A DNA stretch of 58,631 bases from F1-20-MAGs119 sp040401695 (GTDB lineage: Bacteria > Actinomycetota > Acidimicrobiia > Acidimicrobiales > Ilumatobacteraceae), in NCBI GenBank assembly GCA_040401695.1, contig JBBANY010000002.1, positions 1 through 58,631 of the forward strand. Direction: 5' to 3'. The position numbers and the translations under genes were made by a program. Shown one piece after another: positions 50,202 to 58,592 of the stretch. Every line of letters starts with the position of its first letter. Positions within the stretch are counted from its first letter, which is position 1. The notes below the pieces were generated by a model, which ran no database searches, was not told where the DNA came from, and saw only the letters and a list, made by a program, of their open reading frames with translations.

Positions 50202-51749
50202 ATGAACGTTTCCGACTCCCGCGTCCATGAGCGTCGCTGGCTCATCCTTGCCGTCCTGTGTCTGTCGTTGTTCCTCGTCGTCGTCGACAACCTCATCGTC
50301 AACGTCGCGATTCCCACCCTGTCGCGCGAACTCAACGCGGGCACGTCGGCCCTGCAGTGGATCGTCGACTCGTACAGCCTCGTCTTTGCCGGCTTGCTTC
50401 TCGCAGCGGGCGGCGTCGGTGATCGCTTCGGCCGGAAGGGCACCCTGCAGATCGGTCTCGTTCTCTTCGCGATCTGTTCGACGTTCGCTGCGTTTTCCGG
50501 GTCGACCGGTTCGCTCATCTTCTGGCGCGGCGCAATGGGAATCGGTGCGGCGCTCGTGTTCCCCGCAACGCTTGCGATCGTCACCAACGTGTTCACCGAT
50601 CCGGTGGAACGGGCCAAGGCAATCGGAGTGTGGTCGGCCGTGTCGGGTGCAGCCGTTGCGTTCGGCCCCGTTGCCGGTGGACTTCTCCTCGAACATTTCT
50701 GGTGGGGTTCGGTCTTCCTCATCAACGTACCGATCGTCGCCGTGGCCCTGTTGCTCGGTGCGCGGTTCGTGCCGACGTCGAAGGATCCTTCGGGTCATCA
50801 CATCGAGCCGCTCGGTTTCATCCTGTCGATCGCGATGATCGGCTTGCTCGTCTTCACCGTCATCGAGGGGCCACACCGCGGTTGGGCGTCGGCGGCGACA
50901 CTCGGTGGGTTTGCCGCCTCTGCGGCGTTGCTTGCGGCGTTCATCGCATGGGAACTGCGCGTCACCAATCCGTTGCTCGACGTGCGCACGTTCCGCAACG
51001 CACGATTCAGCGCCGGGTCGACCGCGATCTTCATCGCCTTCTTCGCACTGTTCGGTTTCACCTTTCTCGTCACGCAGTACTTCCAATACGTCCGTGGCTA
51101 TTCCACGCTCAGTTCGGGCCTGCACACCCTGCCCTTTGCCATCGGTGCCGGTATCACCGGTCCTTCGGCCGCACGCCTCGCCCTGCGGTTCGGAACGAAG
51201 CGCGTCGTCAGTTGGGGGTTGTTCTCGATGGCGCTCGGTCTCGCGCTCGCTTCGCAGTTCGAAGCCGACACCAGCTACTGGGCGTTCGTCGTTCCGTCGA
51301 TGGTGCTGCTCGCCTCCGGTCTCGGTTGCGTGACATCACCCGCCACGGAGGCCGTGATGGGTTCTGTCACCAGGGAAAAAGCGGGTATCGCCTCGGCGGT
51401 GAACGACACCGCTCGTGAAGTCGGCGGAACGCTTGGCGTCGCCGTCGTCGGCAGCGTGTTCGCGTCGCTCTACGGACCGAAAATCCTCGACAACCTCGCC
51501 GGGCTGCCGATTCCCAAAGAGGGCCTCGACGCCGCCGAAAGTTCGATGGCCGCCGCACTCATCGTCGCCGAACGCGCACCCGCTGCCGGTCAGGGCGCCA
51601 TCGTCACCGCGGCCCGCGACGCGTTCATGAGCGGCTGGATGTCCGCGTCACTCGTTGCCGCGGGGATTGCGATCGCTGGAAGCGTGCTGACGCTGGTGTT
51701 CCTGCCGAACCGCGCCGCTTCACACGACATCTCTAGCGCAGCGGCCTGA
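50202..51749 (+). CDS. MFS drug exporter, DHA2 (14-TM) family
   Basis: A 515-aa EmrB/QacA-type proton-coupled exporter with about 14 hydrophobic segments. Seen: helix 1 acid context LFLVVVDNLIVNVAIPTLSRELNA, motif A in LLAAGGVGDRFGRKGTLQIG, and motif C-like GVWSAVSGAAVAFGPVAGGLLLE. It is transcribed from a promoter overlapped by a strong inverted repeat, typical of substrate-inducible efflux pumps, yet no TetR/MarR gene is adjacent. The substrate is likely hydrophobic toxic compounds. Confidence 0.93.
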   Translation: MNVSDSRVHERRWLILAVLCLSLFLVVVDNLIVNVAIPTLSRELNAGTSALQWIVDSYSLVFAGLLLAAGGVGDRFGRKGTLQIGLVLFAICSTFAAFSGSTGSLIFWRGAMGIGAALVFPATLAIVTNVFTDPVERAKAIGVWSAVSGAAVAFGPVAGGLLLEHFWWGSVFLINVPIVAVALLLGARFVPTSKDPSGHHIEPLGFILSIAMIGLLVFTVIEGPHRGWASAATLGGFAASAALLAAFIAWELRVTNPLLDVRTFRNARFSAGSTAIFIAFFALFGFTFLVTQYFQYVRGYSTLSSGLHTLPFAIGAGITGPSAARLALRFGTKRVVSWGLFSMALGLALASQFEADTSYWAFVVPSMVLLASGLGCVTSPATEAVMGSVTREKAGIASAVNDTAREVGGTLGVAVVGSVFASLYGPKILDNLAGLPIPKEGLDAAESSMAAALIVAERAPAAGQGAIVTAARDAFMSGWMSASLVAAGIAIAGSVLTLVFLPNRAASHDISSAAA

Positions 51750-51834
51750 TTGCCTCGAGTCATGTTGCGCGGCGCACTCGGACGACACGCGGGCAACAGA
51801 GCGCCGGGTACTGGCCCCTCGCTCGAACGCCTTG

Positions 51835-53985
51835 TCAGTGACTGAACTCGACCTTGGGAAGAATGCGGTCGAGCCACTTCGGCAGGTACCACGTCTTGTC
51901 GCCGAGAAGACCGAACAGTGATGGCACGAGCATCATTCGGATGAGCGTCGCGTCGAGCAGAACTGCGACGGCGAGCGTGATGCCGAGTTCGGTCGGCGGA
52001 ATCGGGCCGGTGACACCGAAGGCGATGAAGACCACGATCATGATGAGCGCGGCGTTCGTGATGGGGCGGCCGGTACGGGCAATTCCTTCGCGAATCGCCA
52101 ATTGCGAATCGCCCGTTGCGTCGTGGTGTTCCTTGATCGAAGCGAGCAGGAACAGCTGGTAGTCCATGGACAAGCCGAAAAGAAGTGCAAAGAAGAAGAG
52201 TGGTGCCCATGCGTTGATGAAGCCCTGTTCCTCGATACCGATCAGATTGGCGCCGATTCCGTACTGAAAGACGATGGTTGCGAAGCCGAAGCTCGCGGCG
52301 ACGGAGATGAGGTTCATCACGACTGATGCGAGGGCGATGGTGATGCTGCGGAACACGACGAGCAACAGAACGAATGCAACGATCATGATGAGCGCCACGG
52401 CGAGCGGGAACGATCCGATGAGTGCATCGGTCAGGTCGCCATTTTGTGAGCCGGGTCCGCCGACAAGTGCTTCGGGCGACACGTCGTTCACGGCGTTGCG
52501 GAGGCGTGTGACGGTGTCGTCGGTTGCGTTGTCGGACGGTCCAGTCTTCGGGAACGCACGAATGGCAAGACGCCCACTTTCAGCGGGTTCGGTCACGATC
52601 CCGACCTGAACGATGTTCGGGTCTCGTCCGACAACGTCGACGATCGCCTGGGCATCGGCGGCGGGAGCCGTGATGAACAGCGGTGCGACTCCTCCGTCAC
52701 CGAATGCGGCAACTGCGGCGTCGTAGCCGTCACGGCTCTGCGCGCCCTTGTCGACGACGCGCGCATCGGGCATGCCGAGGTCCATGCCTATGGCCGGAGC
52801 CGCAAGGCCAAGGAGCAAAAAGAGACCGAGCGCGAGAGTGCGTCGTGGTTTCCAGAGAGCCTTCGAAGTCCAGCGGGCCCATCGTCCTTCGGCCGCGCGA
52901 TCGGGGTCTTCTTTTGCGCGGCTGACGAGCACCCTGTCACCCATCGCAGCAAGCACGGCGGGCAGCAACGTGAAGCTGGCGAGCGACACCGCAACGACCG
53001 AAAGGATCATGCCGAGCGCCATCGAACGGAACACCATGATCGGCACGAGAAACAGAGCGGCGAGCGACAGAACAACCGCGAGAGCGGAGAGAAAAACAGC
53101 CTTGCCGGCAGTACCCAGCGCACTCGCCGTCGCTTCGGGCAGCGTCTTTCCTTCCTCGCGCTCCTCGCGATAGCGCGTCGTGATGAAAAGGCTGTAGTCG
53201 ATGCCGACCGCGAGACCGATCATCATCGAGAAGTTCATCGACCACACCGACAGGGGAGTGATGTTGCTCAGCAGGTTGATCGATGCCCAGCCGATGAAAA
53301 TGCCGGCAACGGCAAGTATCAAGGGAACGCCCGCGGCGATCGCGGATCCGAATGCAACGAACAACAGGATCAGCGTCGGCAACCCCGACAACAACTCTGC
53401 CTTGTGCAGGGCCTTCTCGTTCGACTCGTTGAAGTCGTGCCACACGGCCCACTCGCCGGTGACGTTCGCACGGGTTCCTTCCGGCAGCTCCTGTTCGGTG
53501 ACGAAGTGCATCAGTTTCCCAGCGGACTCCGGTCGGTCTGCGTCGACTCCGGCTGCCAGCGCCACCGGGATGAGGGCGGTCTTGCCATCGGGAGAAATGA
53601 GACCGGCTTCAGCGGGCATCATCGTCGGGTCAATCGCGCCGGCCGCACCCGGGGCGTCCATCAACGAGGCGGCAAGCGCTCGGACTGTTGCCGGCGAGTC
53701 CATGACGGCCACTTCCTGCACGACGACGACCATCGCGGCTTCAGCGCCCGCCTGTGGGAAGTCGCGACGCAATTCGTCGCGTACGTCGACGGCCGTCGAA
53801 CCCTGTGCTTCCCAGCCGGCGCCTGACAAGGCACTCGTCAGTGTGAGGGCCAGAGGTGCTGCCGCAAGGGTGACGATCGCCCAGAGGGCGATCATCGCCC
53901 AACGGTGGCGTACGGAGAATCGTGCGGTGGCGGGCAAGAGGCCGTGGGCATGTTCACGAGACTGTGCATTGGCATACGAGGTCAA
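51835..53985 (-). CDS. MMPL/RND-family membrane transporter
   Basis: A 716-aa transporter with two repeats. Each has one N-terminal helix, a large extracytoplasmic loop and a five-helix bundle. The proton-relay motifs are GIDYSLFITTRYREE in the first half and SMDYQLFLLASIKEHH in the second. A soluble extracytoplasmic domain spans about 40-190 and another about 420-530. The start appears to be TTG 53985, with no clear SD. It is 55 bp downstream of the CsoR/CstR-family repressor, same strand, so it is probably controlled by that regulator. Substrates of this family include lipids and antibiotics. Confidence 0.92.
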   Translation of the reverse strand: MTSYANAQSREHAHGLLPATARFSVRHRWAMIALWAIVTLAAAPLALTLTSALSGAGWEAQGSTAVDVRDELRRDFPQAGAEAAMVVVVQEVAVMDSPATVRALAASLMDAPGAAGAIDPTMMPAEAGLISPDGKTALIPVALAAGVDADRPESAGKLMHFVTEQELPEGTRANVTGEWAVWHDFNESNEKALHKAELLSGLPTLILLFVAFGSAIAAGVPLILAVAGIFIGWASINLLSNITPLSVWSMNFSMMIGLAVGIDYSLFITTRYREEREEGKTLPEATASALGTAGKAVFLSALAVVLSLAALFLVPIMVFRSMALGMILSVVAVSLASFTLLPAVLAAMGDRVLVSRAKEDPDRAAEGRWARWTSKALWKPRRTLALGLFLLLGLAAPAIGMDLGMPDARVVDKGAQSRDGYDAAVAAFGDGGVAPLFITAPAADAQAIVDVVGRDPNIVQVGIVTEPAESGRLAIRAFPKTGPSDNATDDTVTRLRNAVNDVSPEALVGGPGSQNGDLTDALIGSFPLAVALIMIVAFVLLLVVFRSITIALASVVMNLISVAASFGFATIVFQYGIGANLIGIEEQGFINAWAPLFFFALLFGLSMDYQLFLLASIKEHHDATGDSQLAIREGIARTGRPITNAALIMIVVFIAFGVTGPIPPTELGITLAVAVLLDATLIRMMLVPSLFGLLGDKTWYLPKWLDRILPKVEFSH

Positions 53986-54040
53986 GGTGAAGTCACTTTC
54001 ATCAGGTGTGAGATGTCGGAAAACGAGCGCGACGAACGAG

Positions 54041-54310
54041 TCAGGCGAGCTTCAGGAACATCTTCTGGACGTCGTCGATCGAATAGCCCTCGCGGCGTGA
54101 GCGTTCGGGGTTGCCGACGCACCAGGTGAGCCCGGCTGCCACGAGGTTGAACCCGACCTGCTCGAGAGCCTTACCCGCCGCGGAGATCTGATTGACGACT
54201 TCGCGGCAGTCGCGTTCCTCTTCGAGCATTTGCTGGATTCCACGCACCTGGCCTTCGATGCGGCGAAGTCGCTTTTGCAGGTCGGCGATGGTGTCCTGTG
54301 GAATTTCCAT
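54041..54310 (-). CDS. CsoR/CstR-family metal- or sulfur-sensing repressor
   Basis: An 89-aa all-helical DUF156 repressor (LQKRLRRIEGQVRGIQQMLEEERDCREVVNQISA). The two ligand cysteines are Cys35 and Cys64, 29 apart as in CsoR. The His that copper-sensing CsoR has four residues before the second Cys is Gly60 here. That leaves the two-cysteine pattern of persulfide sensors (CstR-like) rather than the Cys-His-Cys copper site. Start ATG 54310 is six bases after TATGGT (54322-54317), a leaderless arrangement. The operator overlaps its own promoter. The MMPL transporter lies downstream in the same operon. Confidence 0.88.
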   Translation of the reverse strand: MEIPQDTIADLQKRLRRIEGQVRGIQQMLEEERDCREVVNQISAAGKALEQVGFNLVAAGLTWCVGNPERSRREGYSIDDVQKMFLKLA

Positions 54311-54316
54311 GTCGAC

Positions 54317-54337
54317 ACCATATACCCCTGGGGGTAT
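54317..54337 (-). promoter_or_regulatory. CsoR/CstR operator and -10 box
   Basis: ATACCCC-TG-GGGGTAT (54322-54337) is a perfect 7-bp inverted repeat of the G/C-tract type bound by CsoR-family repressors. The -10 box TATGGT (54322-54317, minus strand) abuts it. Confidence 0.8.
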
Positions 54338-54350
54338 GCAAAACAAGACC

Positions 54351-55031
54351 TCAGGGGGTCTTTGCCGGCAGCGGCAGATGGTCGCGCAACAGGGCAAAGC
54401 GCAGCCCCGCCCGCGAGGCCTCGCGCATGACCACCTCGAGGCTCGCCGGCAACGAATCGAGGTAGTGCAGCAACACGATGTCGCCACGACGCAGCCCGGT
54501 TCCGCCGTCGGCGCGGATGATGCGTCCGCCATCGGCCATCACGTTCCACAACACGATCCGCGACAGACCACATGACTTCGCCGCACGCACGGTGTCGGAG
54601 TTCCAACCGCCACCAGGAGGGCGAAAGAACGCCGGGCGTCGGCGAATGACACGCTCGACCTCGCGGTTGCCCGCGCAGATTTCGGCTCGTTGATCCTTGT
54701 AGTTCATCGCGCTGACAATGCGGTGGGTCTGGCTGTGGTTCTCGAACGTCATTCCGGTCTGGCGCAGCAGGTTCACGAACCGGCGTCTGTGGCGGTTGAT
54801 TTGTTCGGGCAGCGCGAAGGTCGTGATCGGTATCCGGAGGTTGCGGATGTACTGGTTTGTCTCGCGCGACAGATGCGAGCCGTCGTCGACGGTGAGAAAC
54901 ACGACGGGTTCCTTCGTGGCCACATGGTCGATCACGTAGCCATCAGTCCGACCGGCGGCGTGCGCGGCGACGGGGGCAACCCCGAGAACGAACAGGCCGA
55001 CGGCCACACAACCCATTACTCGTCGACCCAT
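54351..55031 (-). CDS. Secreted polysaccharide deacetylase-family protein
   Basis: A 226-aa NodB-homology protein with an N-terminal signal peptide (VMGCVAVGLFVLGVAPVAAHA). TVDDG at 47-51 carries the catalytic and metal Asp, H99 and H103 (NHSQTHR) are the metal His pair, FRPPGGGWN at 136-144 is motif 3, and LLHYLD resembles motif 5. It probably acts outside the membrane on N- or O-acetyl groups of cell-wall or exopolysaccharide. The gene ends 13 bp upstream of the CsoR operator. It is divergent from the sigma-factor gene. Confidence 0.92.
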   Translation of the reverse strand: MGRRVMGCVAVGLFVLGVAPVAAHAAGRTDGYVIDHVATKEPVVFLTVDDGSHLSRETNQYIRNLRIPITTFALPEQINRHRRRFVNLLRQTGMTFENHSQTHRIVSAMNYKDQRAEICAGNREVERVIRRRPAFFRPPGGGWNSDTVRAAKSCGLSRIVLWNVMADGGRIIRADGGTGLRRGDIVLLHYLDSLPASLEVVMREASRAGLRFALLRDHLPLPAKTP

Positions 55032-55172
55032 GTACTGTCACTATTGCAGACGCCACCGGTACGGGGTGGGGGCTGCTTCCGACGGGAAAGTGTCCGCCAA
55101 ACGCACCCGCGTGACTCTGTTCGGCATGCGTCGAAGACGGTCACGAGGCAGCAGGGGGGCCGACGGAGCGAG

Positions 55173-56783
55173 ATGGTGGAACAAAACGAACACAGTGCGA
55201 TCGTCGAAGGACTGCGCGCGGGTACCAACGAGGGTCTCGCCGCGTTCTACGACCTGTACGCCGACAAGCTCTACGACTTTGCCCGTCGCCAGTTGCGTGA
55301 CGCAGCGCTCGCTGCCGATGTCGTGCACGACACGGTGCTCATCGTGAAGAGCCGCATCGGCCAACTTCGCGACGAGTCGAAGTTCCGCGCCTGGGTGTAT
55401 GCCATCGTGCGCAATGAAGTACGCGCGAAGGCCCGTGCAAGGTCGCGGCACGTGCGCGAGGAGTACGCCCCCGAGCAATCGGTCGACCCCGACTTCGCCG
55501 GTGACCACGATCGCCGCGAACTCGCCTCGCTCATCAACGAAGCTGTCGCAGGCCTGACCGAACGCGAGCAAGAGGTGTTCCACCTCTTTGCCCGACAGGG
55601 GCTGTCGAACGACGAAATCGCGGCCAGCCTGGAACTGACCTTCGCCAACGCGCAAAAGCTGGTGCAGCGCGTGCGCGACCGCATCGCCCGCTCGGCCGGC
55701 GCCCTTCTTGTCGCCCGTCAAGGCCGCAAGGACTGCAGTGATCTGAACGTTCTTCTCGTCGACTGGGACGGCACGTTCTCGCCGCTGTGGCGCAAACGCA
55801 TCGCCCGCCACGTCGACGAATGCAGCGCATGTGAACGCAAGCGCGCCGTTCTACTGCAGCCCGGTGGCGCCGTCATGGCCGCGCCGTACTTCGCGGCACC
55901 CGAGTCGCTGCGCTCGCGCATCTTCGACTCCATCGCCGCCGGTGTCGACCTCGGCCTCAGTGCGATGCCCAAACCGCCGTTCCTGCGCCGGCCCGCGGTG
56001 CTGTCGTCGGTGGCGGGCATCGCCTTCGTTGCAATCGTCGGGGTGGTGGCGAACAACGGAACGCAGGCGCCGCGGTTCGTCGAGTCGTCGTCCACGTCGT
56101 CTTCGCCGGCGAGCACCGTCGACTCGACTGCTTCCGCTGACGCTGCAGCAACTGTCTCGTCGACGGTCCCGCCGTCGCCTGACTCCACTGTCTCGTCAAC
56201 GGTCCCGCCGGCGCCTGACACCACTGTCTCGTCGACTGCACCTGTCGCGCCGGCGACCACCGTCGACTCGACTGCGCCTGTCGCGCCGGCGGTGACCGTC
56301 GACTCGACTGCTTCCGCTGACGCTGCAGCAACTGTCTCGTCGACGGTCCCGCCGTCGCCTGAGGCCACCATCTCGTCGACGGTGCCGCCGGCGCCTGAGA
56401 CCACCATCGCGCCGGTGGTGGCGCCGGCGTCGCAGGCGTCCTCGACCGTTGCCCCGGTGGCGACAACCACGACGGCAAAGCCGGGGTCGAATTCGCCGTC
56501 CAAGTTCGGTGTTCCACAGTGTTCGGGTTTCGGCAACACGAAGCTGAAGGCCTTCACCCTGAAGATCCCGGTGACCGACCCCCAAGGCGTGGCCTCGGTG
56601 CGGATGCGGTTGACCACCGCGGCCGTGTGGCACGCCGCGGCGTTCCAGACCTCGGTGTGGTCGGCAAGCGTCGACAAGGTCGACATCGCGGCAACCAAGG
56701 CCACGGTCGCCGTCGAGGCCACCGACAAAGACGGTGCGGTGACCTCCACGCAGGTGGCCGTCTACGCCTCCACCTGCCCCTAG
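55173..56783 (+). CDS. ECF sigma factor fused to anti-sigma-like transmembrane tail
   Basis: A 536-aa multidomain protein. Residues ~20-92 are sigma-70 region 2 (FYDLYADKLYDFARRQL...FRAWVYAIVRNEVR) and ~125-172 region 4 (LTEREQEVFHLFARQGLSNDEIA). After a linker, HVDECSAC at 213-220 is an HxxxCxxC zinc motif as in ZAS anti-sigma factors. One transmembrane helix spans about 275-293. A Ser/Thr/Pro/Val-rich repeat region (~304-450) and a small extracytoplasmic C-terminal domain with two Cys follow. ATG 55173 follows CGGAG. Sigma and its membrane-bound inhibitor are in one chain, so proteolysis would presumably release the sigma part. Confidence 0.85.
   Translation: MVEQNEHSAIVEGLRAGTNEGLAAFYDLYADKLYDFARRQLRDAALAADVVHDTVLIVKSRIGQLRDESKFRAWVYAIVRNEVRAKARARSRHVREEYAPEQSVDPDFAGDHDRRELASLINEAVAGLTEREQEVFHLFARQGLSNDEIAASLELTFANAQKLVQRVRDRIARSAGALLVARQGRKDCSDLNVLLVDWDGTFSPLWRKRIARHVDECSACERKRAVLLQPGGAVMAAPYFAAPESLRSRIFDSIAAGVDLGLSAMPKPPFLRRPAVLSSVAGIAFVAIVGVVANNGTQAPRFVESSSTSSSPASTVDSTASADAAATVSSTVPPSPDSTVSSTVPPAPDTTVSSTAPVAPATTVDSTAPVAPAVTVDSTASADAAATVSSTVPPSPEATISSTVPPAPETTIAPVVAPASQASSTVAPVATTTTAKPGSNSPSKFGVPQCSGFGNTKLKAFTLKIPVTDPQGVASVRMRLTTAAVWHAAAFQTSVWSASVDKVDIAATKATVAVEATDKDGAVTSTQVAVYASTCP
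56115..56362 (+). repeat. 68-bp perfect direct repeat within the sigma-fusion linker
   Basis: Bases 56115-56182 are repeated exactly at 56295-56362, 180 bp (60 codons) apart. They encode TVDSTASADAAATVSSTVPPSP both times (given here as key pattern TVDST...VPPSP). The intervening DNA holds further related Thr-Val-x-Ser-Thr units. Confidence 0.9.
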
Positions 56784-56845
56784 ACCTGCCCCAATTCAGC
56801 CCGAAAAAAGTGTCCGCCCCGCGGGGGTTGGCGGCTCTGTAGGGC

Positions 56846-58531
56846 ATGAAGCTCACATCGGCACTTGCCACCACAATCCTTGCCGCCTCAATTGCGGGAG
56901 GCCTGTCCATCGCCCAACCCGTTGCCGCGGCAACCTCAAGTCCCGTCGTGGCCCTGGCGGCAGGCGACGAACACACATGTGCCCTGTACGCCGACGGGGC
57001 GGTGCAGTGCTGGGGCGGCAACGACTTCGGTCAGTTGGGCAACCCCGACGTGGAGTCGTCGGCCGTGCCCGTGCGGGTGCAGTTGCCCGCAGACGCCGAG
57101 GCCATTGCGGTCGACACCGGTGCGTTCCACACGTGTGCGGTGACGCGCGACCACCGCGTCTACTGCTGGGGCTACAACGGATGGGGATCGATTGGCAACG
57201 GTACGTACACGAGCACGATCATTCCAGTCCTCGTCACCCTCGCGCCCTCGGCGGCCGTCGTCAGCGACGTGGCTGCAGGCGGGTTCACCACCTGTGTGTT
57301 GTTGTCGAACGGCACCGCACAGTGCTGGGGTCGCAATCAGTACGGCGAGGTGGGTGACGCCACGCGCACGATGCGCAACACCCCGACACCCGTCACCGGC
57401 GTCACCGATGCGCTCGACATCGATGCGGGAACGAACCACGTGTGCGTTCTGCGCAGCGTGGGCCGCGCGCAGTGTTGGGGTCGCGCCGCCGATGGCCGCA
57501 CCGGGGATCCGACCTTCGCCGACGTCGCAGAGATCAGCGCGGGCGGTGCCCACACCTGCATGCGCACCACCGTCGGCGGTCTGCGGTGCTGGGGTCTCAA
57601 CAACTACGGCCAACTCACGCCGAACAACATCGATGCAGGAATCGTTCGTGTCTCGGCCGGCGGTGCGCACACCTGTGTCGCAACGGATGGTGGCATCGTG
57701 CGCTGTTGGGGTGATGCGAGCTTTGGCCAACTGGGACTCGCGAACGTCGTCGTCGAAGGACGTTCGGTTCTCGAAGCGGTCGCCGGTACCCGCCACACCT
57801 GTGCCCGCCTCGACGACTCGTCGGTGTGGTGTTGGGGCGACAGCGTCGCTGGCCAGGCGGGCGACCATTCACTCACGCTCTCGGCAAGCCCCGTGAACCT
57901 GATCGTCGGTGTGCCACCCGCACCGCCGAGCCCCGAGCCGTCACCGGTCGATCCCGAGCCGATGCCGTCGCAGCCGGAGACTCCTGCGCCGGTCGAGCCC
58001 GCACCGTCGACACCCGACACCGTCATTGAGACGCCCGTTGAAGCACCCGTCCGGGTCGACCCGGTCGCGCCGCAGCCCGTCGAGAAGCAGGTCGCCGGCA
58101 CGCCATCGGAATCGGTGACGCTCGAAGCACCCGCAGTGACGCCGCCCGTCACAGCGAGCCCGCTCGCCATCGCCAAGCGCGGGGTATTGGAACTGCGCCT
58201 CGGTCGTGAGGCGAACCTGGTGCGCATCGCCCGCGCTGCAGGCGTGCGCCTGCCGGGGTCGTTGATCGCAGGTTCCCTCAGTCGTGCACGCAGCGTGAGC
58301 GCTCACCCGTTCACCCGGTTGCGCGTCGAGATGAAGGTCAGCCACCCGCGCAACTGCCGCAACGTGTTGACACCCGTGCTGGGCGCTGCCGTGCGTGCGA
58401 CGCGCGTGGGGGAGTGCCGTGTGACGCTGCGCATCTCGCGTGCCGGACGCCCCGACATCCTCCGCACGGTGCTCGTGCAAACCGTTGCAGCGGTGGTGCC
58501 CGTCAACAACCCGGCTCGCAACACGCGCTGA
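56846..58531 (+). CDS. Secreted RCC1-repeat protein
   Basis: A 561-aa exported protein. The signal peptide covers about residues 1-29 (cleavage near VAAA). Residues ~35-350 hold seven RCC1-like blades, each with a HTCxL...xxCWGxNxxGQLG pattern and a cysteine pair (for example HTCALYADGAVQCWGGNDFGQLG, split here as HTCALYADG and VQCWGGNDFG). A Pro/Glu-rich linker spans ~355-435, and a basic C-terminal domain with two Cys (NCRNVLTP and GECRVTL) follows. Such bacterial RCC1 proteins form beta-propellers outside the cell and probably bind surfaces or ligands. The function is unknown. It follows the sigma-fusion gene by 62 bp on the same strand. Confidence 0.88.
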   Translation: MKLTSALATTILAASIAGGLSIAQPVAAATSSPVVALAAGDEHTCALYADGAVQCWGGNDFGQLGNPDVESSAVPVRVQLPADAEAIAVDTGAFHTCAVTRDHRVYCWGYNGWGSIGNGTYTSTIIPVLVTLAPSAAVVSDVAAGGFTTCVLLSNGTAQCWGRNQYGEVGDATRTMRNTPTPVTGVTDALDIDAGTNHVCVLRSVGRAQCWGRAADGRTGDPTFADVAEISAGGAHTCMRTTVGGLRCWGLNNYGQLTPNNIDAGIVRVSAGGAHTCVATDGGIVRCWGDASFGQLGLANVVVEGRSVLEAVAGTRHTCARLDDSSVWCWGDSVAGQAGDHSLTLSASPVNLIVGVPPAPPSPEPSPVDPEPMPSQPETPAPVEPAPSTPDTVIETPVEAPVRVDPVAPQPVEKQVAGTPSESVTLEAPAVTPPVTASPLAIAKRGVLELRLGREANLVRIARAAGVRLPGSLIAGSLSRARSVSAHPFTRLRVEMKVSHPRNCRNVLTPVLGAAVRATRVGECRVTLRISRAGRPDILRTVLVQTVAAVVPVNNPARNTR

Positions 58532-58558
58532 CATTCGTGTGACTGTGGTGGGCACATG

Positions 58559-58592
58559 AAAAGAGCCCCGGCCATGTGGCCGGGGCTCTTTT
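58559..58592 (+). terminator. Intrinsic terminator after RCC1 gene
   Basis: AAAAGAGCCCCGGCC pairs with GGCCGGGGCTCTTTT (15 bp, ATGT loop). Only 39 bases without a recognised gene remain to the window edge. Confidence 0.92.
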
